Positions 7,207-14,722 of a stretch of DNA of 60,730 nt are shown here, one piece after another. This DNA comes from Streptomyces sp. AP-93. Its GTDB lineage: Bacteria > Actinomycetota > Actinomycetes > Streptomycetales > Streptomycetaceae. A program made the position numbers and the translations under genes. The notes beneath the pieces are model-generated. The model saw nothing but the letters and a program-made list of their open reading frames with translations. It did not search any database and had not been told where the DNA came from. The stretch spans positions 1 through 60,730 of the forward strand of contig NZ_JALGBX010000038.1 in assembly GCF_022808175.1 (NCBI RefSeq), written 5' to 3'. How positions within the stretch are numbered: the first letter of the stretch is position 1; every line of letters starts with the position of its first letter.

Positions 7207-8973
7207 CTAGAACGGTGCTTCCACTGACTGCTGGGCACCGGTGCTCGGCCAGGCGCCGACGGGGCGGGCCGCGACAGCGGCCAGATCCGCGGCTTTGGCC
7301 TCTCGATGGCGTTCGGCCCGCCACGCGATCATGTGGCGGCGGAGCTCGTCGTCCAGGGCCGTTCCGTACATCCCCTTCGAGACCAGGGCGGCTCGTGCGC
7401 GCTGCTCTTCCGCTGCTTGGCGGCCCCGGCCGGCTGCTAGGGCATAGCCAGCGGCACCGTGGCGAGGTCCGGGGACGTCGGCGACGGTTTGTGCCGCAAG
7501 GGCCATCTCGGGGTGTTCAGCAGCCGTCTGTTCGCGCAGACGGGCGGTCTCCTCGGCCTCGGCTGCCCGGGCTGCCCGGATACGGTCCTGCTGCTCGTTC
7601 TGTGCGACCGCGTCGTCATACACGGCGTCAATCTCCGCCTGGTGGCGCTCTACAGCCGCAAGGTGCTCGCGATCCCTGGCCTCGGACAGGTCCGCGGTGT
7701 ACCGGGCCGCCTGGGCCGTGCCGATGCGCTCGGCGGCCCGGTACCCGCACTGCTCGCACTCGGCCCCAGTGTCGAGAACGCCGAGCTCGCAGTTCGGCAG
7801 GCTGCAGTCCTGCTCGGTCAGAAGGCGGGCCAGGTAGCCGACGGGACGCCGGACCCGGTCCGACCCGGAGTAGCCCTCAGCTGCCCGGAGAGCAGCACCG
7901 GACCGGTGCCATTTCAGGTCGATCCGGGCCTGTGCGTGGGCGGGAGTCCGCGGGTACATCGAGAAGGCCGTGGGCCGGGCGTCGGCGCAGTGGCCCAGGA
8001 GCTCGCGCACCGCCCGCCGGACCGTCTTGATCCGGGACGCCGGAGACCCCAGCACCCCCAGGCTGTCCAGCATCGCGTACACCTCCTCCTCCCCCGCGAC
8101 CGGAACCAGCTCACCGAGTTGCTGCGGCCCCCGCCGCCGAGACTCCTTGCTGGCGACTTCCTGCTGGATCGCGGCGGAGCCGCCCTGCGCTGCCGGAGTC
8201 TGGGCGCCCGAGCTCGAGCGCGCACCCGCACGTGTAAAACCACCCGCGCCTTGGCCTACGGCCGATCCACCAGGCTTTTCGGGTTCTGGATCAGGGTTAT
8301 AGACAGGGCTATAGACATTGGGCAGCACGGGTGCTGCCACCCCAGCAGCACCCGTGCTGCTACCCCTAGCAGCACGGGTGCTGCTACCCCCCCTCTCTTC
8401 CGGGGACGGCTCGGCCGGGGCTGACGTCTGTACCTGATCGCCGGATTCGCTGCCCCCCGCGCCGCTGGACGCCCGCTCCGCGCGCAGCTTCTTCGTGTTG
8501 ACGCCCTTGGCCACGCCGCCCTTGCGGACCTCGCCGGCCTCGCGCTTGGCCGCCCTGCGCTCGTAGATGAGCTGCTTGGCCATGTCCGCGGCGAGTACCC
8601 CTGCCGGGAGCGGATCGGTCCACTCGCCCTGGCCCGCGTACATCAGTGGCGCGTCGTGCAGCTCGTAGACGTTGGCGTCGTGCAGCTCGGGGTTGTCCGG
8701 GTTCTTGCGCTCGCGCACGGTCCACAGCCCCGCGACCTCGCCCTCGAACAGGGTGCGGTCCAGGGTGGACAGGGAGCAGCCGAGCTGTCGGGCAAGCTCG
8801 GGGCGGTACGGCCGGCCCCGGCGGGTGTCACGGGTACCGGTGTCGGCGTACGAGACCAAGATCCCGTAGAGGGTCCGGCAGTTCGTCGAGTACCGCGGAT
8901 CACACATCCACTGGTTGCACGACTGGCCGAACGGCAGGTTTCCGCCGCGCCGTACCTCGGGGTACAGGCTCAT
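7207..8973 (-). CDS. Probable plasmid replication initiator with internal iterons
   Basis: The product is 588 aa and probably recognises the plasmid origin. Residues ~10-105 form a helix-turn-helix/winged-helix domain (LARQLGCSLSTLDRTLFEGE, then AGLWTVRER). The middle (~170-270) is a low-complexity linker. Residues ~400-430 hold a four-cysteine zinc-binding pattern (CSLPNCE then CEQCGY), and the C-terminal third is a long charged coiled coil. Streptomyces linear plasmid Rep proteins of the pSLA2/pSCL type often carry iterons inside the rep gene, and this gene has a palindromic array in its linker at 8321-8385. It stands as a single transcription unit. It could instead be another plasmid DNA-binding protein, but length, zinc motif and iterons favour Rep. 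Confidence 0.62.
   Translation of the reverse strand: MSLYPEVRRGGNLPFGQSCNQWMCDPRYSTNCRTLYGILVSYADTGTRDTRRGRPYRPELARQLGCSLSTLDRTLFEGEVAGLWTVRERKNPDNPELHDANVYELHDAPLMYAGQGEWTDPLPAGVLAADMAKQLIYERRAAKREAGEVRKGGVAKGVNTKKLRAERASSGAGGSESGDQVQTSAPAEPSPEERGGSSTRAARGSSTGAAGVAAPVLPNVYSPVYNPDPEPEKPGGSAVGQGAGGFTRAGARSSSGAQTPAAQGGSAAIQQEVASKESRRRGPQQLGELVPVAGEEEVYAMLDSLGVLGSPASRIKTVRRAVRELLGHCADARPTAFSMYPRTPAHAQARIDLKWHRSGAALRAAEGYSGSDRVRRPVGYLARLLTEQDCSLPNCELGVLDTGAECEQCGYRAAERIGTAQAARYTADLSEARDREHLAAVERHQAEIDAVYDDAVAQNEQQDRIRAARAAEAEETARLREQTAAEHPEMALAAQTVADVPGPRHGAAGYALAAGRGRQAAEEQRARAALVSKGMYGTALDDELRRHMIAWRAERHREAKAADLAAVAARPVGAWPSTGAQQSVEAPF
8321..8385. repeat. Three palindromic iterons inside rep (candidate origin)
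   Basis: Three 18-bp palindromes start at 8321, 8344 and 8368: 8-base arms (R)GCAGCAC / GTGCTGC(Y) around GG or CC. They are spaced 23-24 bp, about two helical turns. A comparatively AT-rich stretch with repeated TATAGACA lies just beside them at 8295-8320. This is the layout of an initiator-binding site and opening region. Confidence 0.65.
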
Positions 8974-9302
8974 CGCGCGCCCCCGGCCGAGATCAGGCCA
9001 TCGGAGGCGAGGCGCTGCTGTGCCAGGGCGCGGCAGTGGTAAAGAACATGCAGGTCAAGCACGGGAAGGTCTCCCCTGGGAGGGGAGTCGTGGACGGCAG
9101 TGTGACCAGATAGGGCCCAGAGATGGTGGCCTCTGGATGAGAGCCCGCCTATCCTGGGTACTGGTGACCACGCGGGCCTAGGCCCACGGGCATCACCCCC
9201 GGCGAGGTCACCTCACCGGACAACGACTCGGATCTGTGATGAGTGGCGAGTCGAGCTGTATTGAGGCCGTTCCTGTTGGCGCAGGGGCGGCCTTCAGCGT
9301 TT
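8974..9302. other. Intergenic region upstream of rep
   Basis: No gene is supported. The region should contain the rep promoter. GAGGTCACCTCACCGG near 9207 resembles palindromes at 3720 and 4620 in the left arm. Confidence 0.35.
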
Positions 9303-9578
9303 CTAGGGGCTGGCTGTCGATGTCATGACGTCAGGATGTTGCTGTGCAAGTCCTTGGAGGAGTTGGCTGTAGGTCCGTCGTCGTACCCCACTGGGTTCGG
9401 CGCGGTCGGTTTCCCAGCGAGCTACCTGTACGCGCCCAACACCGAGGGCAGCTGCAACCTGGGCCTGGGTAAGGCCGGCAGCGCGCCGTAGCGCGCCGCG
9501 CGCGTTGCTGGCTGGCAGCCAAGTGGCTTGGGACAGCAGTTCATCCACCGCAGCTAGCGGGTCCTGGGCTGTCTTCAC
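9303..9578 (-). CDS. Short XRE-type helix-turn-helix protein
   Basis: The product is 91 aa. Residues 28-80 form an XRE helix-turn-helix (RRAAGLTQAQVAAALGVGRV, then QVARWETDRAEP). The layout of a short leader (LAAVDELL), this HTH, then YSQLLQGLAQQHP resembles, from memory, the N-terminal domain of Streptomyces telomere-associated (Tap) proteins. Here the protein stops right after the domain and nothing Tap-like follows in any frame. It may be a stand-alone regulator, or a truncated relic that could compete for telomere binding. Confidence 0.7.
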   Translation of the reverse strand: MKTAQDPLAAVDELLSQATWLPASNARGALRRAAGLTQAQVAAALGVGRVQVARWETDRAEPSGVRRRTYSQLLQGLAQQHPDVMTSTASP

Positions 9579-9663
9579 TGCGCACCTCCAACATCGACTT
9601 GGTCAAAAAGATACACACCGGCTACGTCACTCGTGCGGCGTTCTGCTTCCGCGTGTCGTGTCT

Positions 9664-10410
9664 CTATAGGGGGAGGTTGTCGTAGGAGAGGTGTAGACGG
9701 TCAGCTGGGGCGACAGCGCGGAGCACCTCGAGCGGCTTCCCGGAGGAGTCGAGCGTGAGGCGGGTAAGCGTGAGCACGGCGACGCGACCGCCGATGCGCA
9801 GCTGTGCAGCTTCATCCTCGGTCGGCATTCTGGCGCTGACCGTCTCTGTGGCGGATGCGGGGCGGTGGCCTGAGGCGGTGAGCGCTCCGTAGACACCGCC
9901 CATGATCTTTCCGGTGCTGTCGAGGCCGGCTTGTTCGGCCACAGCGCCTGGGTACCAGGCGTGCTGAAGCTGGACCACGTCGGTCGGCCGGATCAGGGCG
10001 TGACGGAAGCGATAGACCAGCGCATCCCCCTCGGACAGGCTCAAGAGTGCCGCCGTCTCAGCGTCTGCTTGGACCCGTTCTACCGATACGAGTTCCATGT
10101 ATCCGTCGAGGCCCTGAGCGGCCGTCGCCGTTTCCCAGGGGCCCTGCGCGCCACCGGGCGAAAGGACCTGTCCGTAGCGACTCAGGGGGATCTGAACCGG
10201 GGCCTGCGAGCGCACGACCGTGCCTGCGCGCTTCGAAGAGAACAGCAGTCCCTCGTCGGCGAGCACGGAGACCGCCTTGGTGACGGTCGCCTTTGACACG
10301 CCGTACGCGGACATGAGCTCGGCGTTCGTCGGAATCTTCTCGCCCTCGGACCACTCCCCCGCGCGGATGCGCTGGCGAAGGTCGGCGGAGATGTCTCCCG
10401 AACTGGTCAT
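9664..10410 (-). CDS. GntR-family regulator, KorSA/TraR type
   Basis: The product is 248 aa. Residues ~5-70 are a GntR winged helix (AELMSAYGVSKATVTKAVSV, then LADEGLL). Residues ~95-240 match the UTRA ligand-binding domain common to KorSA/TraR plasmid regulators, which repress tra, spd and their own genes. I preferred the ATG at 10410 to the in-frame GTG nine bases earlier because the strong AGGAGGTGA site is better spaced. The gene is divergent from the spread operon, and the gap holds two related palindromic operators, which suggests control of both directions. Confidence 0.85.
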   Translation of the reverse strand: MTSSGDISADLRQRIRAGEWSEGEKIPTNAELMSAYGVSKATVTKAVSVLADEGLLFSSKRAGTVVRSQAPVQIPLSRYGQVLSPGGAQGPWETATAAQGLDGYMELVSVERVQADAETAALLSLSEGDALVYRFRHALIRPTDVVQLQHAWYPGAVAEQAGLDSTGKIMGGVYGALTASGHRPASATETVSARMPTEDEAAQLRIGGRVAVLTLTRLTLDSSGKPLEVLRAVAPADRLHLSYDNLPL

Positions 10411-10456
10411 GTGCGTCACCTCCTGCGGTCGGCCCCGGCGGGGCTACAGCCCCACC

Positions 10457-10524
10457 TTATCGCCTAGTCGTTATTGACAACGCGCGCCCGTCCCGGCATT
10501 CTCATTAATGCCTAGGCAATAACG
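10457..10524. promoter_or_regulatory. Paired operator sites between korSA-like gene and spd operon
   Basis: ATTAATGCCTAGGCAATAAC (from 10504) is a near-perfect palindrome around CCTAGG. A related site, read on the reverse strand at 10457-10477, contains ACTAGGCGATAA. Both share CTAGGC[AG]ATAA and are far richer in AT than the surroundings. They suit binding by the adjacent GntR regulator. Confidence 0.65.
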
Positions 10525-10549
10525 TCGGGGTTCGCCCCGGCTCTGCCTC

Positions 10550-10665
10550 GGTTGAAGTACCCGCCTGCAAAAGCAGGTGCCCGGTTGGTGCTGACACACC
10601 AACCGGGCGGCGGGCGCGGGGCTGGAACCCCGTGCCCGCTGTCGGGTGGTCCCTCTGAGAGGACG
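10550..10665 (+). promoter_or_regulatory. Structured leader of the spd operon
   Basis: Three hairpins follow one another: CGCCTGCAAAAGCAGG, then CCCGGTTGGTG...CACCAACCGGG, then GCGGGC...GCCCGC around GGGGCTGGAACCCC. They lie between the operators and the first start codon. A stable 5' leader or attenuator is possible; no known riboswitch is recognised, and it does not fold as a tRNA. Confidence 0.4.
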
Positions 10666-10670
10666 CCGAC

Positions 10671-10877
10671 ATGGCGATGGTGACAGAGGTAATGCGCAGG
10701 TGGCGGGTTCAGCGCGGTGTGCGTTGCGCCGTGGTGCGGACCCGGACGGTTTTGCCGTCCCGGTGCCGTACCGCGGCGCTGATTACGCCCATCTCGGCGG
10801 TGTCGGAGGCCCTCGCCCCGGGTGGGGACGAACTGCGTGTCCGCGCGGGCCTGCGTGCGCTGGGAGTTGAGCTGTGA
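10671..10877 (+). CDS. Small basic plasmid protein, first gene of spd operon
   Basis: The product is 68 aa, basic, and unrecognised. The ATG has GAGAGGA upstream. The stop overlaps the GTG start of the WhiB-like gene (GTGA), so it is coupled to it. The position behind the GntR operators suggests a role in transfer or spread control. Confidence 0.6.
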   Translation: MAMVTEVMRRWRVQRGVRCAVVRTRTVLPSRCRTAALITPISAVSEALAPGGDELRVRAGLRALGVEL

Positions 10878-11272
10878 GCCGGGCGGGCGGGATTCCCCCG
10901 CTTCCGCCGGGATGGACCCCGGCGCGGCCGGCCGACTGGCTGGACCGGCTGTGGGCGTACGAGGACCTGGCCCCCGCTCCGGTGACGCGCCGGCTCCGCG
11001 AACTGGGCGTCGAACCCGACGCCTTCACCGAGCACCCGCACTGCGCCGGCCAGACGGACCTCTTCTTTCCCGCCCCCGGCATGCAGGTCATGACGCCGTA
11101 CGAGGAGCGGGGCGCGCTGCGGATCTGCTACGCCTGCCCGGTCCGTGACTGGTGCTTGGCCGACGACCTCGACCGCGCCGAGTCGGTGTACGACGTCATC
11201 GGCGTACGCGGCGGCATGATCCAGTCCGCCCGGCGCGCGCTCTACCGGATGCTGCACCGGAGGCCGGCATGA
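10874..11272 (+). CDS. WhiB-like (Wbl) regulator
   Basis: The product is 132 aa. Four cysteines (C57, C85, C88, C94; pattern C-x27-C-x2-C-x5-C) and the following GVRGG turn match the WhiB family, whose members bind a 4Fe-4S cluster and act on sigma-A-dependent transcription. The N-terminal ~45 residues are longer than in short Wbl proteins. The gene is coupled by overlap both to the gene before and to the membrane protein after. A plasmid Wbl in a spread operon may tie transfer to development or redox state; that is inference. Confidence 0.85.
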   Translation: MSRAGGIPPLPPGWTPARPADWLDRLWAYEDLAPAPVTRRLRELGVEPDAFTEHPHCAGQTDLFFPAPGMQVMTPYEERGALRICYACPVRDWCLADDLDRAESVYDVIGVRGGMIQSARRALYRMLHRRPA

Positions 11273-11766
11273 GCACCACCAACATCCCCCCGGTGCCCGC
11301 CGAACCTCCCACGGTCCACCTGGAGCAGGAGCAGCCGGAGCACCAGGAGCAGCAGGAGGAGACCGCCCCCGGCCGGGCCACGGTCTTCATGGACAACATC
11401 ACCACCGCGATCACCGCCTCCTCCCCGGAGAAGAAGCGGCGGAAGAAGACCCCGAAGAAGGTTGCGGCTCTTCAGGCGGACCGGGTGCGCCGGTTCCGGC
11501 GGTGGGTGCTGCTGACCGGCGTCTCCGGCTATCTCGGCTGGTGCGCACACCTGCCCCAGGCTGCTGCCTCCCTGGACGCTCCCCTGCCCGTTCAGGTCTT
11601 CGGCCTCTTCATGGCCTGGGGGCTGGATCTGCGGATGCGCGGCTGGGGTGCGGTGACGGTATCCCAGGTGCGCGGCCCGTTCGCGCTGGCCCTGGTCGTC
11701 GTCACCCGCATGCCGTTCGCTTCGCTGCTGCTGGTCACCGGCCAGCTCATCCCCGCCCACTCCTGA
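11269..11766 (+). CDS. Spd-like membrane protein
   Basis: The product is 165 aa. An acidic N-terminus rich in Glu and Gln (residues 15-35) is followed by a KKRRKKTPKK basic patch and about three hydrophobic segments (~80-100, 105-125, 138-160). I chose the ATG at 11269, which overlaps the WhiB-like stop. Cytoplasmic N-terminus and membrane-embedded C-terminus suit a plasmid spread protein. There is no closer family assignment. Confidence 0.7.
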   Translation: MSTTNIPPVPAEPPTVHLEQEQPEHQEQQEETAPGRATVFMDNITTAITASSPEKKRRKKTPKKVAALQADRVRRFRRWVLLTGVSGYLGWCAHLPQAAASLDAPLPVQVFGLFMAWGLDLRMRGWGAVTVSQVRGPFALALVVVTRMPFASLLLVTGQLIPAHS

Positions 11767-11778
11767 GAGGAGCACCCC

Positions 11779-12186
11779 GTGTTCGGAACCATCGGCACCG
11801 GCGGCGCGATCCTGCTGATCATCGTCGCACTCGTCGTCTACAAGAAGGGCGGGGGGAAGTTCAAGCCGGTCAAGGACCACACCGTCGTCTACTGGGCGTT
11901 CGCCCTGGGGCTGCTCTCCGCGAGTGCTGGTGAGTCGTTCCGGCAGGTGGGCACCGTGTCCGAGACGATCAGCCAGGCCGTCACCTCCCAGTCCTCCACC
12001 GTCGGGTTGATCGGCGCCGGTGCCGTCGCGCTGCTGCTGCTGCTGGTCGCCTTCGGGTTCAAGCCCGCCATGGCCAAAGACCTGATCGTCGGGGTGTCCC
12101 TGCCCGGTGCCCTGTCGGCGGCCGGGGGCGTGCTGGCCCTGCCCGTCACCATCTGCGGAAGCCTCCTGCGCGGACTGGTCGGCTGA
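11779..12186 (+). CDS. Multipass membrane protein of spd operon
   Basis: The product is 135 aa. Three to four hydrophobic segments are visible: residues 5-21 (GTGGAILLIIVALVVY), ~37-52, ~74-95 and ~103-130. GAGAGGAG precedes the start. Its stop overlaps the next start by one base (TGATG). Small hydrophobic proteins of this kind are typical of SpdA/SpdB neighbourhoods. Confidence 0.7.
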   Translation: MFGTIGTGGAILLIIVALVVYKKGGGKFKPVKDHTVVYWAFALGLLSASAGESFRQVGTVSETISQAVTSQSSTVGLIGAGAVALLLLLVAFGFKPAMAKDLIVGVSLPGALSAAGGVLALPVTICGSLLRGLVG

Positions 12187-13094
12187 TGCGCTACCTCGAG
12201 GGGGTCAGCCTGGAGGCGTTCGGCCGGGGGAACCGGCGGATGCTGGCCCCGGTGTTGGCGTGGGCGAAGGAGCCGGTGCCCGTGCCGGTGCCGGAGGCCG
12301 GTGCCGAGGGGCCCAAGGCGGCCGAGGCGGCCGAGGGGGAGAAGCCCGTCAAGGGCGCCCCCGCCGGGAAGCCGGAGAAGACGCCGAAGATGCGCCGGAG
12401 GGTGGGTGTTCGCCACCTCGGCTACGCCGCCGGCGGCGCGTTCTTCCTGTGGCCGGTGGTTGGGGGATGGGTGCCGACCGTGCTGACCACGGTCCCGGCC
12501 GTGTGGGTCGTGGTCGCCCTGGTCGCCGGTCAGCAGGGCGAGGACGACCCGGGCGCCGAGGGCGACGGCGACCAGGAGCAGCCGCAGGACGCCGAGACGG
12601 CCGAGGCCGACCGGGGTACGGCGCTGCTGCTGCACGTGGTGGGCGCGCTGGCTGAGGCGGAAGGCGCCGGGAGGGCCGGGGTGCACCTGGACGTGGTGCT
12701 GGACTCCGCGGCCGCCGCCGGCCTGCTGCCGCAGGGCACGGAGCTGAGCGTGCTCCGTACCTGGGTGGAGGGCTGCGGCCTGCCGGTAGAGCCCAAGTTG
12801 GGCATGCGGATCGAGGGCAAGCCGGTGACCCGGGTGGGGCTGCGCGTGGACGCGGCCACCACCGCCCTCGGGATGGCCCCCGCGGCCCTGCTCGCGGCCC
12901 GCTCCCAGGCCCCCGTCCAGACCCGGGGGGAGACCCCCGCGGCGGCCGCTGCGGCCCCCGCCCGGGTGCCCGCTCAGGCGGTTGGGGAGTGGGCCGCCGA
13001 GGCGGCCGCCCACACCCCCGCCGAGGCCCCCGCACCGGCCCCCGCCAGCACCCCCGCACCGGCCCTCCTGCGGCTCATCCCCGGGGGTCTGTAG
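12186..13094 (+). CDS. Membrane-anchored spread protein with Ala/Pro-rich tail
   Basis: The product is 302 aa. Residues ~75-115 hold two hydrophobic segments flanked by basic residues (MRRRVGVRHLGYAAGGAFFL). A soluble domain of about 80 residues follows (around LLLHVVGALAEAEGAGRAG to AATTALG). The last ~60 residues are an Ala/Pro-rich low-complexity tail. It is coupled to the preceding gene and is a probable Spd protein. A 227-base gap with GC-rich hairpins follows. Confidence 0.65.
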   Translation: MRYLEGVSLEAFGRGNRRMLAPVLAWAKEPVPVPVPEAGAEGPKAAEAAEGEKPVKGAPAGKPEKTPKMRRRVGVRHLGYAAGGAFFLWPVVGGWVPTVLTTVPAVWVVVALVAGQQGEDDPGAEGDGDQEQPQDAETAEADRGTALLLHVVGALAEAEGAGRAGVHLDVVLDSAAAAGLLPQGTELSVLRTWVEGCGLPVEPKLGMRIEGKPVTRVGLRVDAATTALGMAPAALLAARSQAPVQTRGETPAAAAAAPARVPAQAVGEWAAEAAAHTPAEAPAPAPASTPAPALLRLIPGGL

Positions 13095-13271
13095 CCCCTT
13101 CCGGAGCCTCTCCCCTGGGGTCTTCCCAGGGAGGGGCCCAGGGAGCCCGTCAGCCCGGCCTATCGCCGCTGTGACCTGCGGTTCTATCGGCCGCCCTAAC
13201 AGCCCCTGACGGCCCCCCTTACGGCCGTCCAGACACCCAAGACCCCGGATCCCGAGAGGGGTTCGGACCCA

Positions 13272-13315
13272 CCCCGGGCCACCTACCAAGCACCCCGGGA
13301 CCACCCCAGAAGGAG
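13272..13315 (+). repeat. Duplicated gene leader, copy 1
   Basis: CCCGGGCCACCTACCAAGCA plus CCCCGGGAC and CACCCCAGAAG precede the start at 13322. The same block, extended to a longer hairpin, precedes the start at 13780. Confidence 0.65.
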
Positions 13316-13321
13316 TACCTA

Positions 13322-13690
13322 ATGATCATCGCTACCAAGGTCGCCGGAACCGTCCTCGCCGCCGCGCTCGGCACCGGAGCCGCCGTCACCGCCCTGCCCG
13401 AGAGGGCGCCGGCGCCCGGCTACGTCCACTACGAGGGCGCGACCGTTGACCTCACCCCGACGCCGGGCACGGGCGGCCTGCTCCTCCGCGCCGAGGACGG
13501 CACGACCATCCTCGGCGCCATGGGCACCGAGGACGAGGCCAGCATCCAGGGATGCCACCCCTCGGACCCCGAGCTGGTCTGGGTCCGGCAGATCACCACC
13601 GGCACCCACAGCGGCGGCTGGGGCGCGTCCGCCGGATACGTCCGGCACCGCTTCGCCGACGTCGACGGCATCTTCCCCTGCGGCGGCTGA
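13322..13690 (+). CDS. Small secreted or anchored protein
   Basis: The product is 122 aa. The N-terminal stretch IIATKVAGTVLAAALGTGAA is a short signal-like or anchor helix. Two cysteines (C~98 and the C near the end, FPCGG) could form an external disulfide. AAGGAG lies upstream. No family is recognised. It sits between spread membrane proteins and a set of microproteins in the same direction. Confidence 0.55.
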   Translation: MIIATKVAGTVLAAALGTGAAVTALPERAPAPGYVHYEGATVDLTPTPGTGGLLLRAEDGTTILGAMGTEDEASIQGCHPSDPELVWVRQITTGTHSGGWGASAGYVRHRFADVDGIFPCGG

Positions 13691-13712
13691 CGCTCCGACC
13701 AACAAAAGTGCC

Positions 13713-13763
13713 CGTCCCGGGCCACCTACCAAGCAACCCCGGGACGGGCGACCACCCCAGAAG
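13713..13763 (+). repeat. Duplicated gene leader, copy 2
   Basis: This repeats the 13272 block and folds into CCCGTCCCGGG...CCCCGGGACGGG, a strong stem just upstream of the microprotein chain. Possible roles are mRNA processing, partial termination or translation control. Confidence 0.6.
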
Positions 13764-13779
13764 AGATGGAGCCCACATC

Positions 13780-13890
13780 ATGGCATTCCACCTGAAGATC
13801 TCCCAGGGCGGCTGGGTGAAGTCCGAGCCCAAGCCGACCCCGGCCGCGGACAAGGACAGCAGCGGCAGCCGGCTGTGGGACCGGCGGTGA
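13780..13890 (+). CDS. Microprotein 1 of four-gene coupled chain
   Basis: The product is 36 aa, basic and hydrophilic (begins AFHLKISQGGWVKSEPKP). The ATG has an AGAAGAGATGGAG region upstream. Its TGA overlaps the next GTG. The function is unknown; support comes from the start/stop overlaps and codon bias. Confidence 0.5.
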   Translation: MAFHLKISQGGWVKSEPKPTPAADKDSSGSRLWDRR

Positions 13891-14021
13891 GCCGGGCAAC
13901 GGCGCCCCGCTGCCACGGCAAGCGGATGAAAGCCGACAATGGCGCCCGCCAGTACGTGTGCGCGCGCTGCGGTGGCTGGACGATCCGCCTGCTCGCCCTG
14001 GCTACGGAGGTACTGCGGTGA
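13887..14021 (+). CDS. Microprotein 2, zinc-knuckle-like
   Basis: The product is 44 aa, with one Cys early (CHGKRMK) and CARCGGW in the middle, a possible zinc-binding arrangement (C-H ... C-x2-C). GTG start in GTGA overlap with the previous stop; GTGA overlap again with the next gene. Confidence 0.5.
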   Translation: MSRATAPRCHGKRMKADNGARQYVCARCGGWTIRLLALATEVLR

Positions 14022-14119
14022 GGCGGCTGTTGGGCGTGATCGCGCACCTGTGGCAGTGCTCCAAGTGCGGCGCCTGGGTTGAGACCCCGACCTGGGGCAG
14101 CAACTGCGGGGCCTGCTGA
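14018..14119 (+). CDS. Microprotein 3, double CxxC
   Basis: The product is 33 aa. CSKC and a C-terminal CGAC give a four-cysteine zinc-ribbon-like pattern in an unusually short protein. The GTG start overlaps the previous stop, and its TGA overlaps the next ATG (TGATG). Confidence 0.5.
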   Translation: MRRLLGVIAHLWQCSKCGAWVETPTWGSNCGAC

Positions 14120-14220
14120 TGAGCAAGCCCCTGCCGCTCCGGCCGACCCCGCATGAACGTGACGGACGTACCGAGTCGAAGCCGCCGCCGTCCCGGCCGC
14201 ACCCGAAGACCGGGTCCTGA
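14119..14220 (+). CDS. Microprotein 4, proline-rich
   Basis: The product is 33 aa, rich in Pro, Arg and Lys. Its ATG overlaps the preceding TGA by one base. There is no recognisable family. It may also be a translational bridge only. Confidence 0.4.
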   Translation: MSKPLPLRPTPHERDGRTESKPPPSRPHPKTGS

Positions 14221-14337
14221 CCCTGCACATCAGCTGCGGAAGAGCACCCCTGTTGGGGCATCGCCACCGCCAACCCCTTACTCACTGCCCCGGGCGGGTC
14301 ACCACGGCCGCCCGGGGCCCGCTGGAAGGACTTCCTG

Positions 14338-14589
14338 ATGACCCCAATCGACATCGAGACCCTCACCCCCGCCGACCTGAACAGGATGGCCGCCGAGTTC
14401 GAGGCCGCGGCCGTCCAGGCGGACGAGGCCGCACGCGATGGCCTCGCCGCCGCCTCCGACCCCGACGAGTCGCCGGCCGCCCGCGCGCTGGCACGCCGCT
14501 GCGTCGCGATCGCCCGCCGGCACGCCGCCGACTACAGGGCCGAAGCCGCCATCCTGCGCTCCGGCCACATCCCCGACTCCTGGGCCTGA
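14338..14589 (+). CDS. Small alanine-rich helical protein
   Basis: The product is 83 aa. It is almost entirely helix-forming (LTPADLNRMAAEFEAAAVQA, then ARALARRCVAIARRHAADYR). GGAAGGA precedes the start. A GGGGCATCGCCACCGC sequence upstream (about 14252) recurs upstream of the next gene (about 14643), another duplicated leader. The function is unknown. Confidence 0.6.
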   Translation: MTPIDIETLTPADLNRMAAEFEAAAVQADEAARDGLAAASDPDESPAARALARRCVAIARRHAADYRAEAAILRSGHIPDSWA

Positions 14590-14722
14590 CTCCGCCCCTG
14601 AACTGCACCACCCCGCACGCTCCGGTGGGCAGCCAGGCACCATGGGGCATCGCCACCGCAGCACCAGCAGGACTCCGGGCGGGACTCCGGTCCCGCCCGG
14701 CCACCCACGAGCAAGGAGAGAA

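Noticed and set aside
10555..10650. tRNA-like fold before the spd operon
   Set aside because: Hairpins are present but the arm lengths and the T-loop and acceptor sequences do not fit a tRNA.
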